NCBI RefSeq assembly: GCF_050871315.1
Contig: NZ_JBJLRE010000010.1
DNA length: 64,000 nt
Source of the DNA: Kineococcus gynurae
GTDB lineage: Bacteria; Actinomycetota; Actinomycetes; Actinomycetales; Kineococcaceae
Reading direction: 5' to 3' (one strand)
Part shown: one piece after another, positions 51,784 to 60,656 of the stretch
How positions within the stretch are numbered: position 1 is the stretch's first letter
Layout of the letters: each line of letters opens with the position of its first letter
Translations under genes and position numbers: made by a program
The notes under the pieces: generated by a model
The model's input: only the letters and a program-made list of their open reading frames with translations
Database searches by the model: none
Told to the model about the DNA's origin: nothing

Positions 51784-52908
51784 TCAGCCGCCGACCGGGG
51801 CGCCGGCCGCGATTCCGACCGGCCCGCCGGAGCGGTAGGGCCGCCCGCGCAGGACCACCGCCCGGGGTCGGCGCAGCACGTCGAGGTCGTCCCGCGGGTC
51901 GCCGTCGAGGACCAGGAGGTCGGCCGGGGCGCCCTCCTCCAGCCCCGGGTGCCCGAGCCAGCGCCGCGCGGCGAAGCAGGCCGCGTCGAGCGCCGCGGTC
52001 GGGCCGAGGCCGGCCCGGGAGAGCTCGGCGATCTCGTCGACGACCAGCCCGTGCGGGAGCACGCTGCCCGCGTCGGTCCCGGCGAAGACCGGGGCGCCCG
52101 CGTCGTGCAGGGCGGCGACCGTCTCGAACCGACGGGCGTGCAGGGCCCGCATGTGGGCGGCGTAGCGCGGGAACTTGGCCTCGCCCCGCTCGGCGATGCC
52201 GGGGAACGTGGCGATGTTCACCAGCGTGGGGACGACGGCGACCCCGCGGCGGGCCGCCTCGGCGACGGTCGCCCCCGTGAGGCCGGTGCCGTGCTCGATC
52301 CCGTCGACCCCGGCGGCCAGGAGTTCCTCGACACCCTCCTCGCCGAACTGGTGGACGGTGACGCGGGCCCCCTCGGCGTGGGCGGCCGCGACGCCCGCGG
52401 CGAGCACGTCGGCGGGCCAGCAGGGGGCCAGGTCCCCGGTCTCCCGGTCGATCCAGTCCCCGACCAGCTTCACCCAGCCGTCACCGCGGCGGGCCTCGGC
52501 CCGGGCGTACTCGGCCAGGTCCTCGGGCTCGATCTCGTGGGCCAGCCCCCGCAGGTAGCGCCGGGTCCGGGCCAGGTGCCGACCGGCCCGGACGATGCGC
52601 GGCAGGTCCTCGCGCTCGTCCATCCACCGGGTGTCGGAGGCGGAGCCGGCGTCGCGCAGCAGCAACGCCCCGACGTCCCGCTCGCGCACCGCCTGCGCCT
52701 CGGCGTCGGCGGCCGGGATCTCCCCGTGCGCGCCGATCCCGACGTGGCAGTGCGCGTCGACCAGACCGGGCACGACCCAGCCGTCGAGCACCCCGTCGAC
52801 CGAGGCCGGCCGCTCGAACGTGATGCGACCGCCGACGACCCAGGCGCCGCCGCGGACCTCCTCGGGCCCGACCAGCACCGGGCCGGACAGCTGCCAGACC
52901 TCACCCAC
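51784..52908 (-). CDS. Amidohydrolase family protein
   Basis: This 374-aa metal-dependent hydrolase has the opening metal motif PGLVDAHCHVGIG near residue 50, VKLVGDWID (position of the lysine/metal bridge), VTVHQFGEEG, GIEHGTGL and the late FAGTDAGSVLP (catalytic Asp). The C-terminal part ADLLVLDGDPRDDLDVLRRP is typical of imidazolonepropionase-like amidohydrolases. Substrate unknown. GTG start with GGGGGAG upstream. It sits between rpsP and ffh on the same strand. Confidence 0.87.
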   Translation of the reverse strand: MGEVWQLSGPVLVGPEEVRGGAWVVGGRITFERPASVDGVLDGWVVPGLVDAHCHVGIGAHGEIPAADAEAQAVRERDVGALLLRDAGSASDTRWMDEREDLPRIVRAGRHLARTRRYLRGLAHEIEPEDLAEYARAEARRGDGWVKLVGDWIDRETGDLAPCWPADVLAAGVAAAHAEGARVTVHQFGEEGVEELLAAGVDGIEHGTGLTGATVAEAARRGVAVVPTLVNIATFPGIAERGEAKFPRYAAHMRALHARRFETVAALHDAGAPVFAGTDAGSVLPHGLVVDEIAELSRAGLGPTAALDAACFAARRWLGHPGLEEGAPADLLVLDGDPRDDLDVLRRPRAVVLRGRPYRSGGPVGIAAGAPVGG

Positions 52909-52932
52909 GCGCTCCCCCTCGAACCCGCTGCT

Positions 52933-52977
52933 CAGGACACGACCGCCCAGGACACGACTGCTCAGGACATGACCAGG
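52933..52977. repeat. Three tandem 15-bp repeats downstream of ffh
   Basis: CAGGACACGACCGCC at 52933-52947 is followed by CAGGACACGACTGCT at 52948-52962 and a diverged copy at 52963-52977. The array fills most of the gap between ffh and the amidohydrolase start. No function is evident. Confidence 0.8.
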
Positions 52978-52984
52978 ACGGAGG

Positions 52985-54565
52985 CTACTGGCCGAGGTAT
53001 TTGTCGAAACCCTTGGGCAGGTTCAGCGAGGACGGGTCGAGCTTGCTGGGGTCGAAACCGCCCCCGGCCGCACCCCCGAACGCCGAACCCGCTGCGGCGG
53101 ACTGCTTCTCGGCCGCGGCCTTGGACTCCACGGCCCGCTTGGCCGGGTTGCCCGACTTGCCCTTGCGCGACTTGGCCGCCGCGGCCTGACGCGCCTTCTG
53201 CTTCTTCGAGGCGCCGGCCATGCCCGGCAGCCCGGGCATCCCCGGCATCCCCGGCATCCCGCCGCCCGACTTCATGGCCCGCATCATCTTCTGGGCCTGG
53301 CCGAAGCGTTCGAGCATGTCGTTCACCGCGGAGACGCTGCGCCCGCACCCGGCGGCGATGCGGGCCCGGCGCGAACCGTTGATGATGCGCGGCTGCCGCC
53401 GCTCCAGGGGGGTCATCGAGCGGACCATCGCCTCGATGCGGTCGAACTCGCGCTCGTCGAAGGCGTCGAGCTGGTCGCGCATCTGGGCCATGCCGGGCAG
53501 CATCCCCAGCATCTTCTTCAGCGAGCCCATGTTGCGGACCGCGGCGATCTGCTGGAGGAAGTCGTCGAGGGTGAAGTCCTCGTCGCTGGCGAACTTGGCC
53601 GCCATCGCCTGGGCCTGCTCGGCGTCGAACGCCTTCTCCGCCTGCTCGATGAGGCTGAGCAGGTCGCCCATGTCGAGGATGCGCGAGGCCATCCGCTCGG
53701 GGTGGAAGACGTCGAAGTCGTCGAGCTTCTCGCCCGAGGAGGCGAACATCACGGGGCGCCCGGTCACGTGGCGGACCGAGAGCGCGGCACCACCGCGGGC
53801 GTCGCCGTCGAGCTTGGTCAGCACCACCCCGTCGAAGCCGACCCCGTCGCGGAAGGCCTCGGCCGTGGCGACCGCGTCCTGCCCGATCATGGCGTCGAGG
53901 ACGAACAGGATCTCGTCGGGCTGCACGGCGTCGCGGATGTCGACGGCCTGCTGCATCATCTCGGCGTCGACGCCGAGACGGCCCGCGGTGTCGACGACGA
54001 CCACGTCGAAGTGCTGGCTGCGCGCGTGCTCGATGCCCTGCCGGGCCACGGCGACGGGGTCGCCCACGCCGTTGCCGGGCTCGGGGGCGTAGACGGCGAC
54101 ACCGGCCCGCTCCCCGGTGATCTGGAGCTGGTTGACCGCGTTGGGGCGCTGCAGGTCGCAGGCCACCAGCAGCGGGCGGTGGCCCTGCTTCTCCAGGTGC
54201 CGCCCGAGCTTGCCGGCCAGGGTCGTCTTCCCGGCCCCCTGCAACCCGGCGAGCATGATCACCGTGGGCGGGTTCTTGGCGTAGCGCAGCCGCCGGGTCT
54301 CCCCGCCGAGGATCCCGATCAGTTCCTCGTTGACGATCTTGACGACCTGCTGGGCCGGGTTCAGCGCCTGGTTGACCTCTGCGCCCAGCGCCCGTTCCTT
54401 GATCGCGGCGGTGAACTGGCGGACGACGGGCAGGGCCACGTCGGCGTCGAGGAGGGCCCGGCGGATCTCGCGGACGGTCGCGTCGACGTCGGCCTCGCTG
54501 AGGCGCCCCTTGCCCCGCAGGGTCTTGAAGGTCGCGGTGAGCCGGTCGGAGAGGGAGGCGAACAC
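52985..54565 (-). CDS. ffh: Signal recognition particle protein Ffh
   Basis: Ffh binds the SRP RNA and signal sequences to target proteins to FtsY. The 526-aa protein has the N domain (LSDRLTATFKTLRGKGRLSE), the G domain with GLQGAGKTTLAGKLGRHLEK near residue 108, DTAGRLGVD and TKLDGDARGG, and the Met-rich M domain (MRAMKSGGGMPGMPGMPG) with the RNA-binding INGSRRARIAAGCGRSV. A basic/Ala tail ends it. GTG start; stop is TAG. It follows glnD by 23 bases. Confidence 0.96.
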   Translation of the reverse strand: MFASLSDRLTATFKTLRGKGRLSEADVDATVREIRRALLDADVALPVVRQFTAAIKERALGAEVNQALNPAQQVVKIVNEELIGILGGETRRLRYAKNPPTVIMLAGLQGAGKTTLAGKLGRHLEKQGHRPLLVACDLQRPNAVNQLQITGERAGVAVYAPEPGNGVGDPVAVARQGIEHARSQHFDVVVVDTAGRLGVDAEMMQQAVDIRDAVQPDEILFVLDAMIGQDAVATAEAFRDGVGFDGVVLTKLDGDARGGAALSVRHVTGRPVMFASSGEKLDDFDVFHPERMASRILDMGDLLSLIEQAEKAFDAEQAQAMAAKFASDEDFTLDDFLQQIAAVRNMGSLKKMLGMLPGMAQMRDQLDAFDEREFDRIEAMVRSMTPLERRQPRIINGSRRARIAAGCGRSVSAVNDMLERFGQAQKMMRAMKSGGGMPGMPGMPGLPGMAGASKKQKARQAAAAKSRKGKSGNPAKRAVESKAAAEKQSAAAGSAFGGAAGGGFDPSKLDPSSLNLPKGFDKYLGQ

Positions 54566-54588
54566 GGCCCCAGCCTACTGTCCGGAGC

Positions 54589-56919
54589 TCAGGCGCCCGG
54601 GACCTCGGCGGCGTCCGAGAGGGCCCGCACGGCCATGGCCACCCGGGGCGGGGAGAGCTTCGACCCGTCCGGTTCGGCCAGGTAGAGCACGTCGACGGCC
54701 TGGGCCGCGTACGTGGCCACGTGGGCGGAGCGGATGTCGATGCCCTCGACCGCGAGCGCCCGGCCGAGCGCGTGCAGCAGCCCGGGCCGGTCGGCGGCCC
54801 GGACCTCCAGCACGCTGGCCCGCTCGGAGGCCCCGGGGACGATGACGACCCGCGGGTGCGCGACCAGCGAGCGCAGCCCGCCCGCCACCCGCGGGGTCTG
54901 CGCGTCGCGCAGCGCCAGGCGCCGCAGCAGGTCCTCGCGCGCGGTCTCGATCTTGTCCAGGCGCTGCCGGATCTCCTCGGCGTCCGGGGCCCGGCCGCTG
55001 CCGGCCTCGACCCACCAGGAGTCGACCGCGACGCCGTCCAGGGTGCGCACGAGGGCCGAGCGCAGCTGCAGCCGCAGGTCGGCCAGCAGTCCCGCGAGGT
55101 CGGCGAAGAGCCCCGTCCGGTCGGGGGTGACGACGGTGACCACGGCGAACCCGTCGACCTCGCGGACCCGCACCTGGGTCCCGGCCCCGGCGGCGACCGC
55201 CGCGGCCAGCGCCTGCTCCTCGGCGTCGAACGGCGTCGGGCCGGGCACGCTCGCCCCGGCCAGGCTGGAGCGCGCGCGGCGCACGAGGTCGTCGACGAGC
55301 CGGGCCCGCCACGGGGTCCAGGCGGCCGGGCCGGCGGCCCGCGCGTCGGCCTCGGTCAGGGCGCGCAGCATCGTCAGGGTCTCGGCGCTGCCGTCGACGG
55401 CCGCGACCAGGGCCTCGACCGTGCCCGGGTCGTCGGGGTCGCGGCGGGTGGCCAGCTCGACCAGGGTCAGGTGCTCGACGACGAGGCGGACCACGACGTC
55501 GACGTCGGCCGGGTCCAGACCCATCCGCTCCACGGCACGACGGGCCAGCGGCCCCCCGGTGACCGAGTGGTCCTGCACGCCCGGCAGCTTGCCGATGTCG
55601 TGCAGCAACCCGGCGAGCAGCAGCAGGTCCGGACGCGGGATGTCGCGCAGGAACGGCTGCAGGCCGACGACGGTCTCGACCATGTGCCGGTCGACCGTGT
55701 ACCGGTGGATGGCGTTGCGCTGCGGACGGTTGCGCACGCCGGCCCACTCCGGGATCCAAGCCGTGAGCACCCCGACGAGGTCGAAGGCCTCGAAGACGGG
55801 CACCGCGGCCGGACCGGCGGCGAGCAGCTCGGCGAAGGCCTCCCGGGCCGAGGCCGGCCACGGGTCGGGCAGCGGCGGGCAGGCCGAGGCCAGGTGCTCC
55901 AGCGTGACCGGGGACAGGGGCAGACCGGTGCGGACGGCGGTGGCGGCGGCCCGCAGGGGCAGCACCGGGTCCTCCGCCGGGGTCGTCTGACCCCCGAGGA
56001 CCACCTCGCCGTCGTGCTCGACCAGTCCGTGCCCGAGGGGGCGCAGCCGCGGGCGGCGCCCGGTCGCCCGGAACCGCCGGGTGGTGGGGACGGCCTGCCG
56101 GGCCCGGCGGGCGGTGAGGTCGACCGCCGCGGAGATGGTGCGGCCGGCCTGGGCGACGGCGCCCAGCAGCAGGTCGGCGTCGGCGTAGCCGCAGACCACG
56201 GCGGTGGCGTCCTGCTCGGGCAGGATCAGCCGGTCCCCCGGGCGCCCGGAGGCGGCCTGCAGGCCGTCGCGGACGTCGAGCAGGACGGTGTGGGCCTCCT
56301 CGACCGCGCCGTGCGGGCGGTCGGTGAGCCAGCTGGCGGCCAGGGCGCGCAGCACGACGGCGTCGCGCAGGCCGCCGCGGGCCTCCTTGAGGTCGGGTTC
56401 CAGCAGGTAGGCGAGCTCCCCGGCGCGGGTGGCCCGTTCCTCGAGCGCGACGAGGATCTCGGGCAGGCGGCGCCGGGCGCCGGCCCGCCAGTCGTCGAGG
56501 AGGTGGCCGCGGGTGCGGGCGACGAGGCCGCCGTCGCCGGCGACCACCCGCAGGTCGAGCAGCCCGATGGCCGCGGTCAGGTCGTCCGCGGCGGCCTTGC
56601 GGCACTCCTTGAGCGTGCGGACCGAGTGGTCCAGGCGCAGCCCGTTGTCCCAGAGGGGGTACCAGATCCGGTCGGCCAGCGCCGAGAGGTCCTCGGGGGC
56701 GAGGCGGCGACCGTCGTGCAGGAGGACGAGGTCGACGTCGCTGGCGGGACCGCAGTCGCCGCGGGCCAGGGACCCGACGCAGGCGAGCGCGATGCCGCTC
56801 GGGTCCTCGGCGAGGCCCGGCAGCGGGGTCAGGGCCTCGACCCACACCTGGCGCAACCGGGACTCGACAAGCTCGACGAGCTCAGCGCGGCGGTGCGGCC
56901 CGGGTCGTCCGGACCGCAC
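54589..56919 (-). CDS. glnD: Bifunctional PII uridylyl/adenylyltransferase GlnD
   Basis: GlnD modifies and demodifies the PII protein according to glutamine level. The 776-aa protein has the nucleotidyltransferase core (GSLARGDCGPASDVDLVLLH near residue 50), a linker, an HD domain (RHMVETVVG, LLLAGLLHDIGKLPG near residue 430), and two C-terminal ACT domains that sense glutamine (VVTPDRTGLFADLAG; VRAADRPGLLHALGRALAVE). In actinobacteria it adenylylates PII on Tyr51. The GTG start is the first usable one; about 14 codons further upstream also look coding, so an unusual start is possible. Downstream of amtB-glnK. Confidence 0.94.
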   Translation of the reverse strand: MRSGRPGPHRRAELVELVESRLRQVWVEALTPLPGLAEDPSGIALACVGSLARGDCGPASDVDLVLLHDGRRLAPEDLSALADRIWYPLWDNGLRLDHSVRTLKECRKAAADDLTAAIGLLDLRVVAGDGGLVARTRGHLLDDWRAGARRRLPEILVALEERATRAGELAYLLEPDLKEARGGLRDAVVLRALAASWLTDRPHGAVEEAHTVLLDVRDGLQAASGRPGDRLILPEQDATAVVCGYADADLLLGAVAQAGRTISAAVDLTARRARQAVPTTRRFRATGRRPRLRPLGHGLVEHDGEVVLGGQTTPAEDPVLPLRAAATAVRTGLPLSPVTLEHLASACPPLPDPWPASAREAFAELLAAGPAAVPVFEAFDLVGVLTAWIPEWAGVRNRPQRNAIHRYTVDRHMVETVVGLQPFLRDIPRPDLLLLAGLLHDIGKLPGVQDHSVTGGPLARRAVERMGLDPADVDVVVRLVVEHLTLVELATRRDPDDPGTVEALVAAVDGSAETLTMLRALTEADARAAGPAAWTPWRARLVDDLVRRARSSLAGASVPGPTPFDAEEQALAAAVAAGAGTQVRVREVDGFAVVTVVTPDRTGLFADLAGLLADLRLQLRSALVRTLDGVAVDSWWVEAGSGRAPDAEEIRQRLDKIETAREDLLRRLALRDAQTPRVAGGLRSLVAHPRVVIVPGASERASVLEVRAADRPGLLHALGRALAVEGIDIRSAHVATYAAQAVDVLYLAEPDGSKLSPPRVAMAVRALSDAAEVPGA

Positions 56920-57001
56920 CGCCCACGCGAGTCGCTCGGTGCGCAGGTCGGCGCTCAGCGCCCACCCTCACGAGCGGGTTCCTGCGGGAGGAACGGGATG
57001 G

Positions 57002-57340
57002 TCACAGGGCGTCCGGTCCGTGCTCGCCGGTGCGCACGCGCACGACGTCCTCGACCGGGACCGTCCAGACCTTGCCGTCGCCGATGCGCCCGGTCTGGGC
57101 GCTCTTGACGACGACCTCGACCACGTCGGCGATGTCCACGTCGTCGACGAGGACCTCCACGCGGACCTTGGGCACCAGGTCGACGGTGTACTCCGCCCCC
57201 CGGTAGACCTCGGTGTGACCGCGCTGGCGGCCGTAGCCCGAGGCCTCGGAGATCGTGAGTCCCTGGATCCCGTAGGACTCCAGCGCCGACTTCACGTCGT
57301 CCAGCTTGTGCGGCTTGATGATCGCGGTGAGCAGTTTCAT
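57002..57340 (-). CDS. glnK: PII nitrogen regulatory protein (GlnB/GlnK)
   Basis: PII senses ATP, ADP and 2-oxoglutarate and controls AmtB and nitrogen metabolism. The 112-aa protein has MKLLTAIIKPHKLDDVKSAL, the T-loop GYGRQRGHTEVYRGAEY with Tyr51 (modified by GlnD), and the C-terminal TGRIGDGKVWTVPVEDVVRV signature. The ATG overlaps the amtB stop by 4 bases, the classic amtB-glnK pairing. Confidence 0.97.
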   Translation of the reverse strand: MKLLTAIIKPHKLDDVKSALESYGIQGLTISEASGYGRQRGHTEVYRGAEYTVDLVPKVRVEVLVDDVDIADVVEVVVKSAQTGRIGDGKVWTVPVEDVVRVRTGEHGPDAL

Positions 57341-58662
57341 GCGGACACCTCCGAGGTTCCAGGGGCGGCGTGGCGGGCTTGGGCGACGGGACCGGCGCTG
57401 CGGCCCCCGCCCAGGGTGCCCCAGTCGTAGCCGGTCTCGGCGTGCTCGACCTGGTCGATGCCGGTGACCTCGTCCTCGGGGTCGATGCGGAACCCGATGG
57501 TCTTCTGGATCAGGGTGCCGATGACGTAGGTGAGGACGAAGGAGAACACGAGCACGGCCGCGGCCCCGACGACCTGGCGGCCGAGCTGGCCCGCCCCGCC
57601 GCCGAAGAAGAGACCGGCGACCCCGTTGGGGGCGTCGGCGGTGGCGAAGAAGCCGACGGCGATGGTGCCCCAGAGGCCACCCACGAGGTGGACGCCGACG
57701 ACGTCGAGGGAGTCGTCGTAGCCGAACTTGTACTTCAGACCGACGGCGAGGGCGCAGAGCACGCCGGCGATGACACCGACGACGATCGAGCCGACCGGGT
57801 TGAGCGCCCCGCAGGCGGGGGTGATGGCGACCAGACCCGCGACGGCGCCGGAGGCGGCCCCGAGCGAGGTGGCGTGGCCGTCGCGCAGCTTCTCGGTGAG
57901 CAGCCAACCGAGGATCGCGGCGCAGGTGGCGGCGAGGGTGTTGACCCAGGCGACCGCGGCGGAGTTGCCGGCGGCGACGGCGGAGCCGGCGTTGAAGCCG
58001 AACCAGCCGAACCACAGCAGCCCGGCACCGAGCATGACCAGGGGCAGGTTGTGCGGGCGCATCGGGTCGCGCTTGAAGCCGACGCGCTTGCCGAGGACCA
58101 GGGCCAGGGCCAGGCCCGCGGCGCCGGCGTTGATGTGGACCGCGGTCCCACCGGCGTAGTCGATGGCTGCGAGGTTGTTGGCGATCCAACCGCCGACGTA
58201 ACCGTCGTCGGTGGAGAACGCGAACACCCAGTGCGCAGCCGGGAAGTAGACGACCGTCGCCCAGATGCCGGCGAAGACCATCCAGGAGCCGAACTTGGCG
58301 CGGTCGGCGATGGCGCCGGAGATCAGGGCGACGGTGATGATGGCGAAGACGGCCTGGAAGCCGACGAAGGCCATGCCGGGCAGCGTGCCGGAGAGGTTGC
58401 CCTCGCCCATCAGGCCGGAGAGGCCGAAGTACTCGAACGGGTTGCCGAGCAGGCCGAGGCCGATGTCCTGGCCGAAGGCCATGGAGTAGCCGTAGAGCAC
58501 CCAGAGGACCCCGACCAGGGCCAGGGCGCCGAAGCTCATCATCATCATGTTCAGGACGCTCTTCGCGCGGACCATGCCGCCGTAGAAGAGGGCAAGTCCG
58601 GGGGTCATCAGCAGCACGAAGGACGCGCTGGTGAGGATCCAGGCGGTGTCACCGGTGTCCAT
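57337..58662 (-). CDS. amtB: Ammonium transporter AmtB
   Basis: AmtB conducts ammonium into the cell. The 441-aa protein has eleven or so membrane helices, TPGLALFYGGMVRAKSVLNM near residue 20, the pore His pair in GGTAVHINAGAAGLALAL and VVGVHLVGGLWGTI, and DDSLDVVGVH. I use the ATG at 58662. A TTG at 58668 adds two residues and has better spacing to GGAAGG. First gene of amtB-glnK-glnD, with a likely GlnR site about 100 bases upstream. Confidence 0.96.
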   Translation of the reverse strand: MDTGDTAWILTSASFVLLMTPGLALFYGGMVRAKSVLNMMMMSFGALALVGVLWVLYGYSMAFGQDIGLGLLGNPFEYFGLSGLMGEGNLSGTLPGMAFVGFQAVFAIITVALISGAIADRAKFGSWMVFAGIWATVVYFPAAHWVFAFSTDDGYVGGWIANNLAAIDYAGGTAVHINAGAAGLALALVLGKRVGFKRDPMRPHNLPLVMLGAGLLWFGWFGFNAGSAVAAGNSAAVAWVNTLAATCAAILGWLLTEKLRDGHATSLGAASGAVAGLVAITPACGALNPVGSIVVGVIAGVLCALAVGLKYKFGYDDSLDVVGVHLVGGLWGTIAVGFFATADAPNGVAGLFFGGGAGQLGRQVVGAAAVLVFSFVLTYVIGTLIQKTIGFRIDPEDEVTGIDQVEHAETGYDWGTLGGGRSAGPVAQARHAAPGTSEVSA

Positions 58663-58762
58663 GGGCAACGGGGGCCTTCCACGAGGCCGACCGGGGTCGG
58701 CGGGGCGGGAGCATCACGCACGGGAGGCGTGACGGGGAGCGGCTCCACCGTCGCCCGTGCGT

Positions 58763-58800
58763 GTTACGTCCGCGGCGGTCTCGTGTTTCGGTCAGGTGAC
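58763..58800 (-). promoter_or_regulatory. Probable GlnR binding site upstream of amtB
   Basis: Read toward amtB, the sequence gives GTCAC-n6-GAAAC (58800 to 58785), a perfect half of the actinobacterial GlnR box. Continuing with the same spacing, the third element is unmatched (CCGCC) and the fourth is GTAAC (58767-58763). It lies about 100 bases before amtB, the best-known GlnR target. Confidence 0.6.
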
Positions 58801-58918
58801 GCGGACGGCGGTCGCGTGAACATCGTGTGACACGGCGCTGACAGTGACCCGGACGTCACCCGGGGCCATCGCCGCTGCTCCGCCCGGGTGAGGTCAGGGT
58901 CGGCCCCCCGGCCGAGGG

Positions 58919-60133
58919 TCAGGAGAGCAGCGCGTCGACGAACTCGCCGGGCTCGAAGACGGCGAGGTCGTCGGCGCCCTCCCCCAGCCCGACCAGCTTC
59001 ACCGGCACGCCGAGGGCCTGCTGCACCGCCACGACGATGCCGCCCTTGGCGGTGCCGTCCAGCTTGGTCAGGACGATCCCGGTGACGGCGACCGCCTCGG
59101 AGAACACCGCCGCCTGCCGCATGCCGTTCTGCCCCGTGGTCGCGTCGAGCACGAGCAGCACCTCGTCGACCGGGCCGTGCCGCTCCAGCACCCGCTTGAC
59201 CTTGCCGAGCTCGTCCATGAGCCCGGCCTTGTTCTGCAACCGGCCCGCGGTGTCGACGAGGACGACGTCGACCTCGGCCTCGGTGCCGGCCTTGACCGCG
59301 TCGAAGGCGACGGCGGCCGGGTCGGCCCCGTCCTTGTCGCTGCGCACGGTGGGCACCCCTACCCGCTCGCCCCAGGTGGCCAGCTGCTCGGCGGCGGCGG
59401 CGCGGAAGGTGTCGGCCGCGCCGAGGACGACGTCCTTGTCCTCGGCCACCAGCATCCGGGCGAGCTTGCCCACCGTGGTCGTCTTGCCCGTGCCGTTGAC
59501 GCCGACGACGAGGACGACCGCGGGCCGCCCGGCCCCGTCGACCCCGCCCGGGTGCCGGTCGAGCTTGAGGGAGCGGTCGACGTCGGGACCGACCAGGCGC
59601 AGCAGCTCCTCGCGCAGCAGGGCCTTGAGCTGCTCGGGCTCGCGGGTGCCGAGCACCCGGACCCGTTCGCGCAGCCGCTCGACCACGGCCATGGTCGGCT
59701 CGACGCCCACGTCGGCCAGGATCAGGGTCTCCTCGACCTCCTCCCACGTGGCCTCGTCGAGCGTGTCGCGCGACAGCAGGGCCAGCAGGCCGCGCCCCAG
59801 GGCCGACTGCGAACGAGAGAGCCGCTCGCGCAGCCGGACCAGCCGTCCCGCCACGGGTTCGGGGCGTTCGAGGACCGGCCCCTCGGGCAGGTCGACCACG
59901 TCGACGTTCCGGCTGGGCGAGTCACGCGGGACCTCGGCGTCGTCCCCGACGCCGGGCAGCACGTCCCCGTCGGGGTCCTCGGTGCGGGTGCCGGGACGCC
60001 GCCCGAGCTCCGGCGCCTCGCCCTCACCGAGGGAGTTCCGGCGCCGACGGGGACGGACGAGGCCGACGACGACACCCACCACCAGGACGGCGATGCCGAC
60101 GACGAGTCCGAGGACGATCTCGATCTGCTCCAC
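58919..60133 (-). CDS. ftsY: Signal recognition particle receptor FtsY
   Basis: FtsY is the membrane-associated SRP receptor. The 404-aa protein has an N-terminal membrane helix (about residues 4-26, actinobacterial style), an acidic linker, the N domain, and the G domain with VNGTGKTTTVGKLARML near residue 210, LGAADTFRAAAAEQL, DTAGRLQNK and TKLDGTAKGGIVVA. GTG start. Located between smc and the amtB operon. Confidence 0.95.
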   Translation of the reverse strand: MEQIEIVLGLVVGIAVLVVGVVVGLVRPRRRRNSLGEGEAPELGRRPGTRTEDPDGDVLPGVGDDAEVPRDSPSRNVDVVDLPEGPVLERPEPVAGRLVRLRERLSRSQSALGRGLLALLSRDTLDEATWEEVEETLILADVGVEPTMAVVERLRERVRVLGTREPEQLKALLREELLRLVGPDVDRSLKLDRHPGGVDGAGRPAVVLVVGVNGTGKTTTVGKLARMLVAEDKDVVLGAADTFRAAAAEQLATWGERVGVPTVRSDKDGADPAAVAFDAVKAGTEAEVDVVLVDTAGRLQNKAGLMDELGKVKRVLERHGPVDEVLLVLDATTGQNGMRQAAVFSEAVAVTGIVLTKLDGTAKGGIVVAVQQALGVPVKLVGLGEGADDLAVFEPGEFVDALLS

Positions 60134-60219
60134 GAGCGTCGATCCTTGCAGACCGCGCAGGCCCCGACCCGCCCCCGGCCCGCTCCCGGACCGGTGCGGA
60201 GCGGGACCGGGTCACCCGG

Positions 60220-60453
60220 TCAGTGCTGGTGCAGGGTCTCCCGGGCCTCGGTGCGCTCGGTGGAGGAACCGGCCCGGCGCAGGTGCCGACCCTGCCGACC
60301 ACCCCAGGCGGCGGCCCGACCGATGGCGTGGTCGACGCGGGCGATCACCGAGCTCCCGCGTTCCCGCAGCGGGGGCGCGGCCACCGAGTACAGCACCGCC
60401 AGGGCCAGCCCGACGACGAGCACGAACGTCACGATCAGCGTGGTCACCAGCAC
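60220..60453 (-). CDS. Small single-helix membrane protein between smc and ftsY
   Basis: This 77-aa protein has one N-terminal membrane helix (TTLIVTFVLVVGLALAVLYS) followed by a soluble basic region (SVIARVDHAIGRAAAWGGRQ, then RHLRRAGSS). Almost every codon ends in G or C, as in its neighbours, so I believe it is coding. I do not recognise a family. The start is uncertain: the GTG at 60453 is used, the next GTG at 60447 and a longer form from 60525 are possible. It lies 86 bases upstream of ftsY on the same strand. Confidence 0.55.
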   Translation of the reverse strand: MLVTTLIVTFVLVVGLALAVLYSVAAPPLRERGSSVIARVDHAIGRAAAWGGRQGRHLRRAGSSTERTEARETLHQH

Positions 60454-60656
60454 AGGAACACCCTGCCCCTCTTTCCCCCCGGGGGGCCACCGCCCCGCCC
60501 ATTCGTTGCCGCTCCGTGACTCCACGAGTACGAAACGTTGTCATTTCCCAGTGTGGAGCGCTCCGCCCCCCACGCAACGCGAGGGACGGGAGGGACGTTC
60601 CGATCGGGCGACCCGCGACCCGTGCCGTTGGTCACACCGGGCGGTCGACCCAGCGG

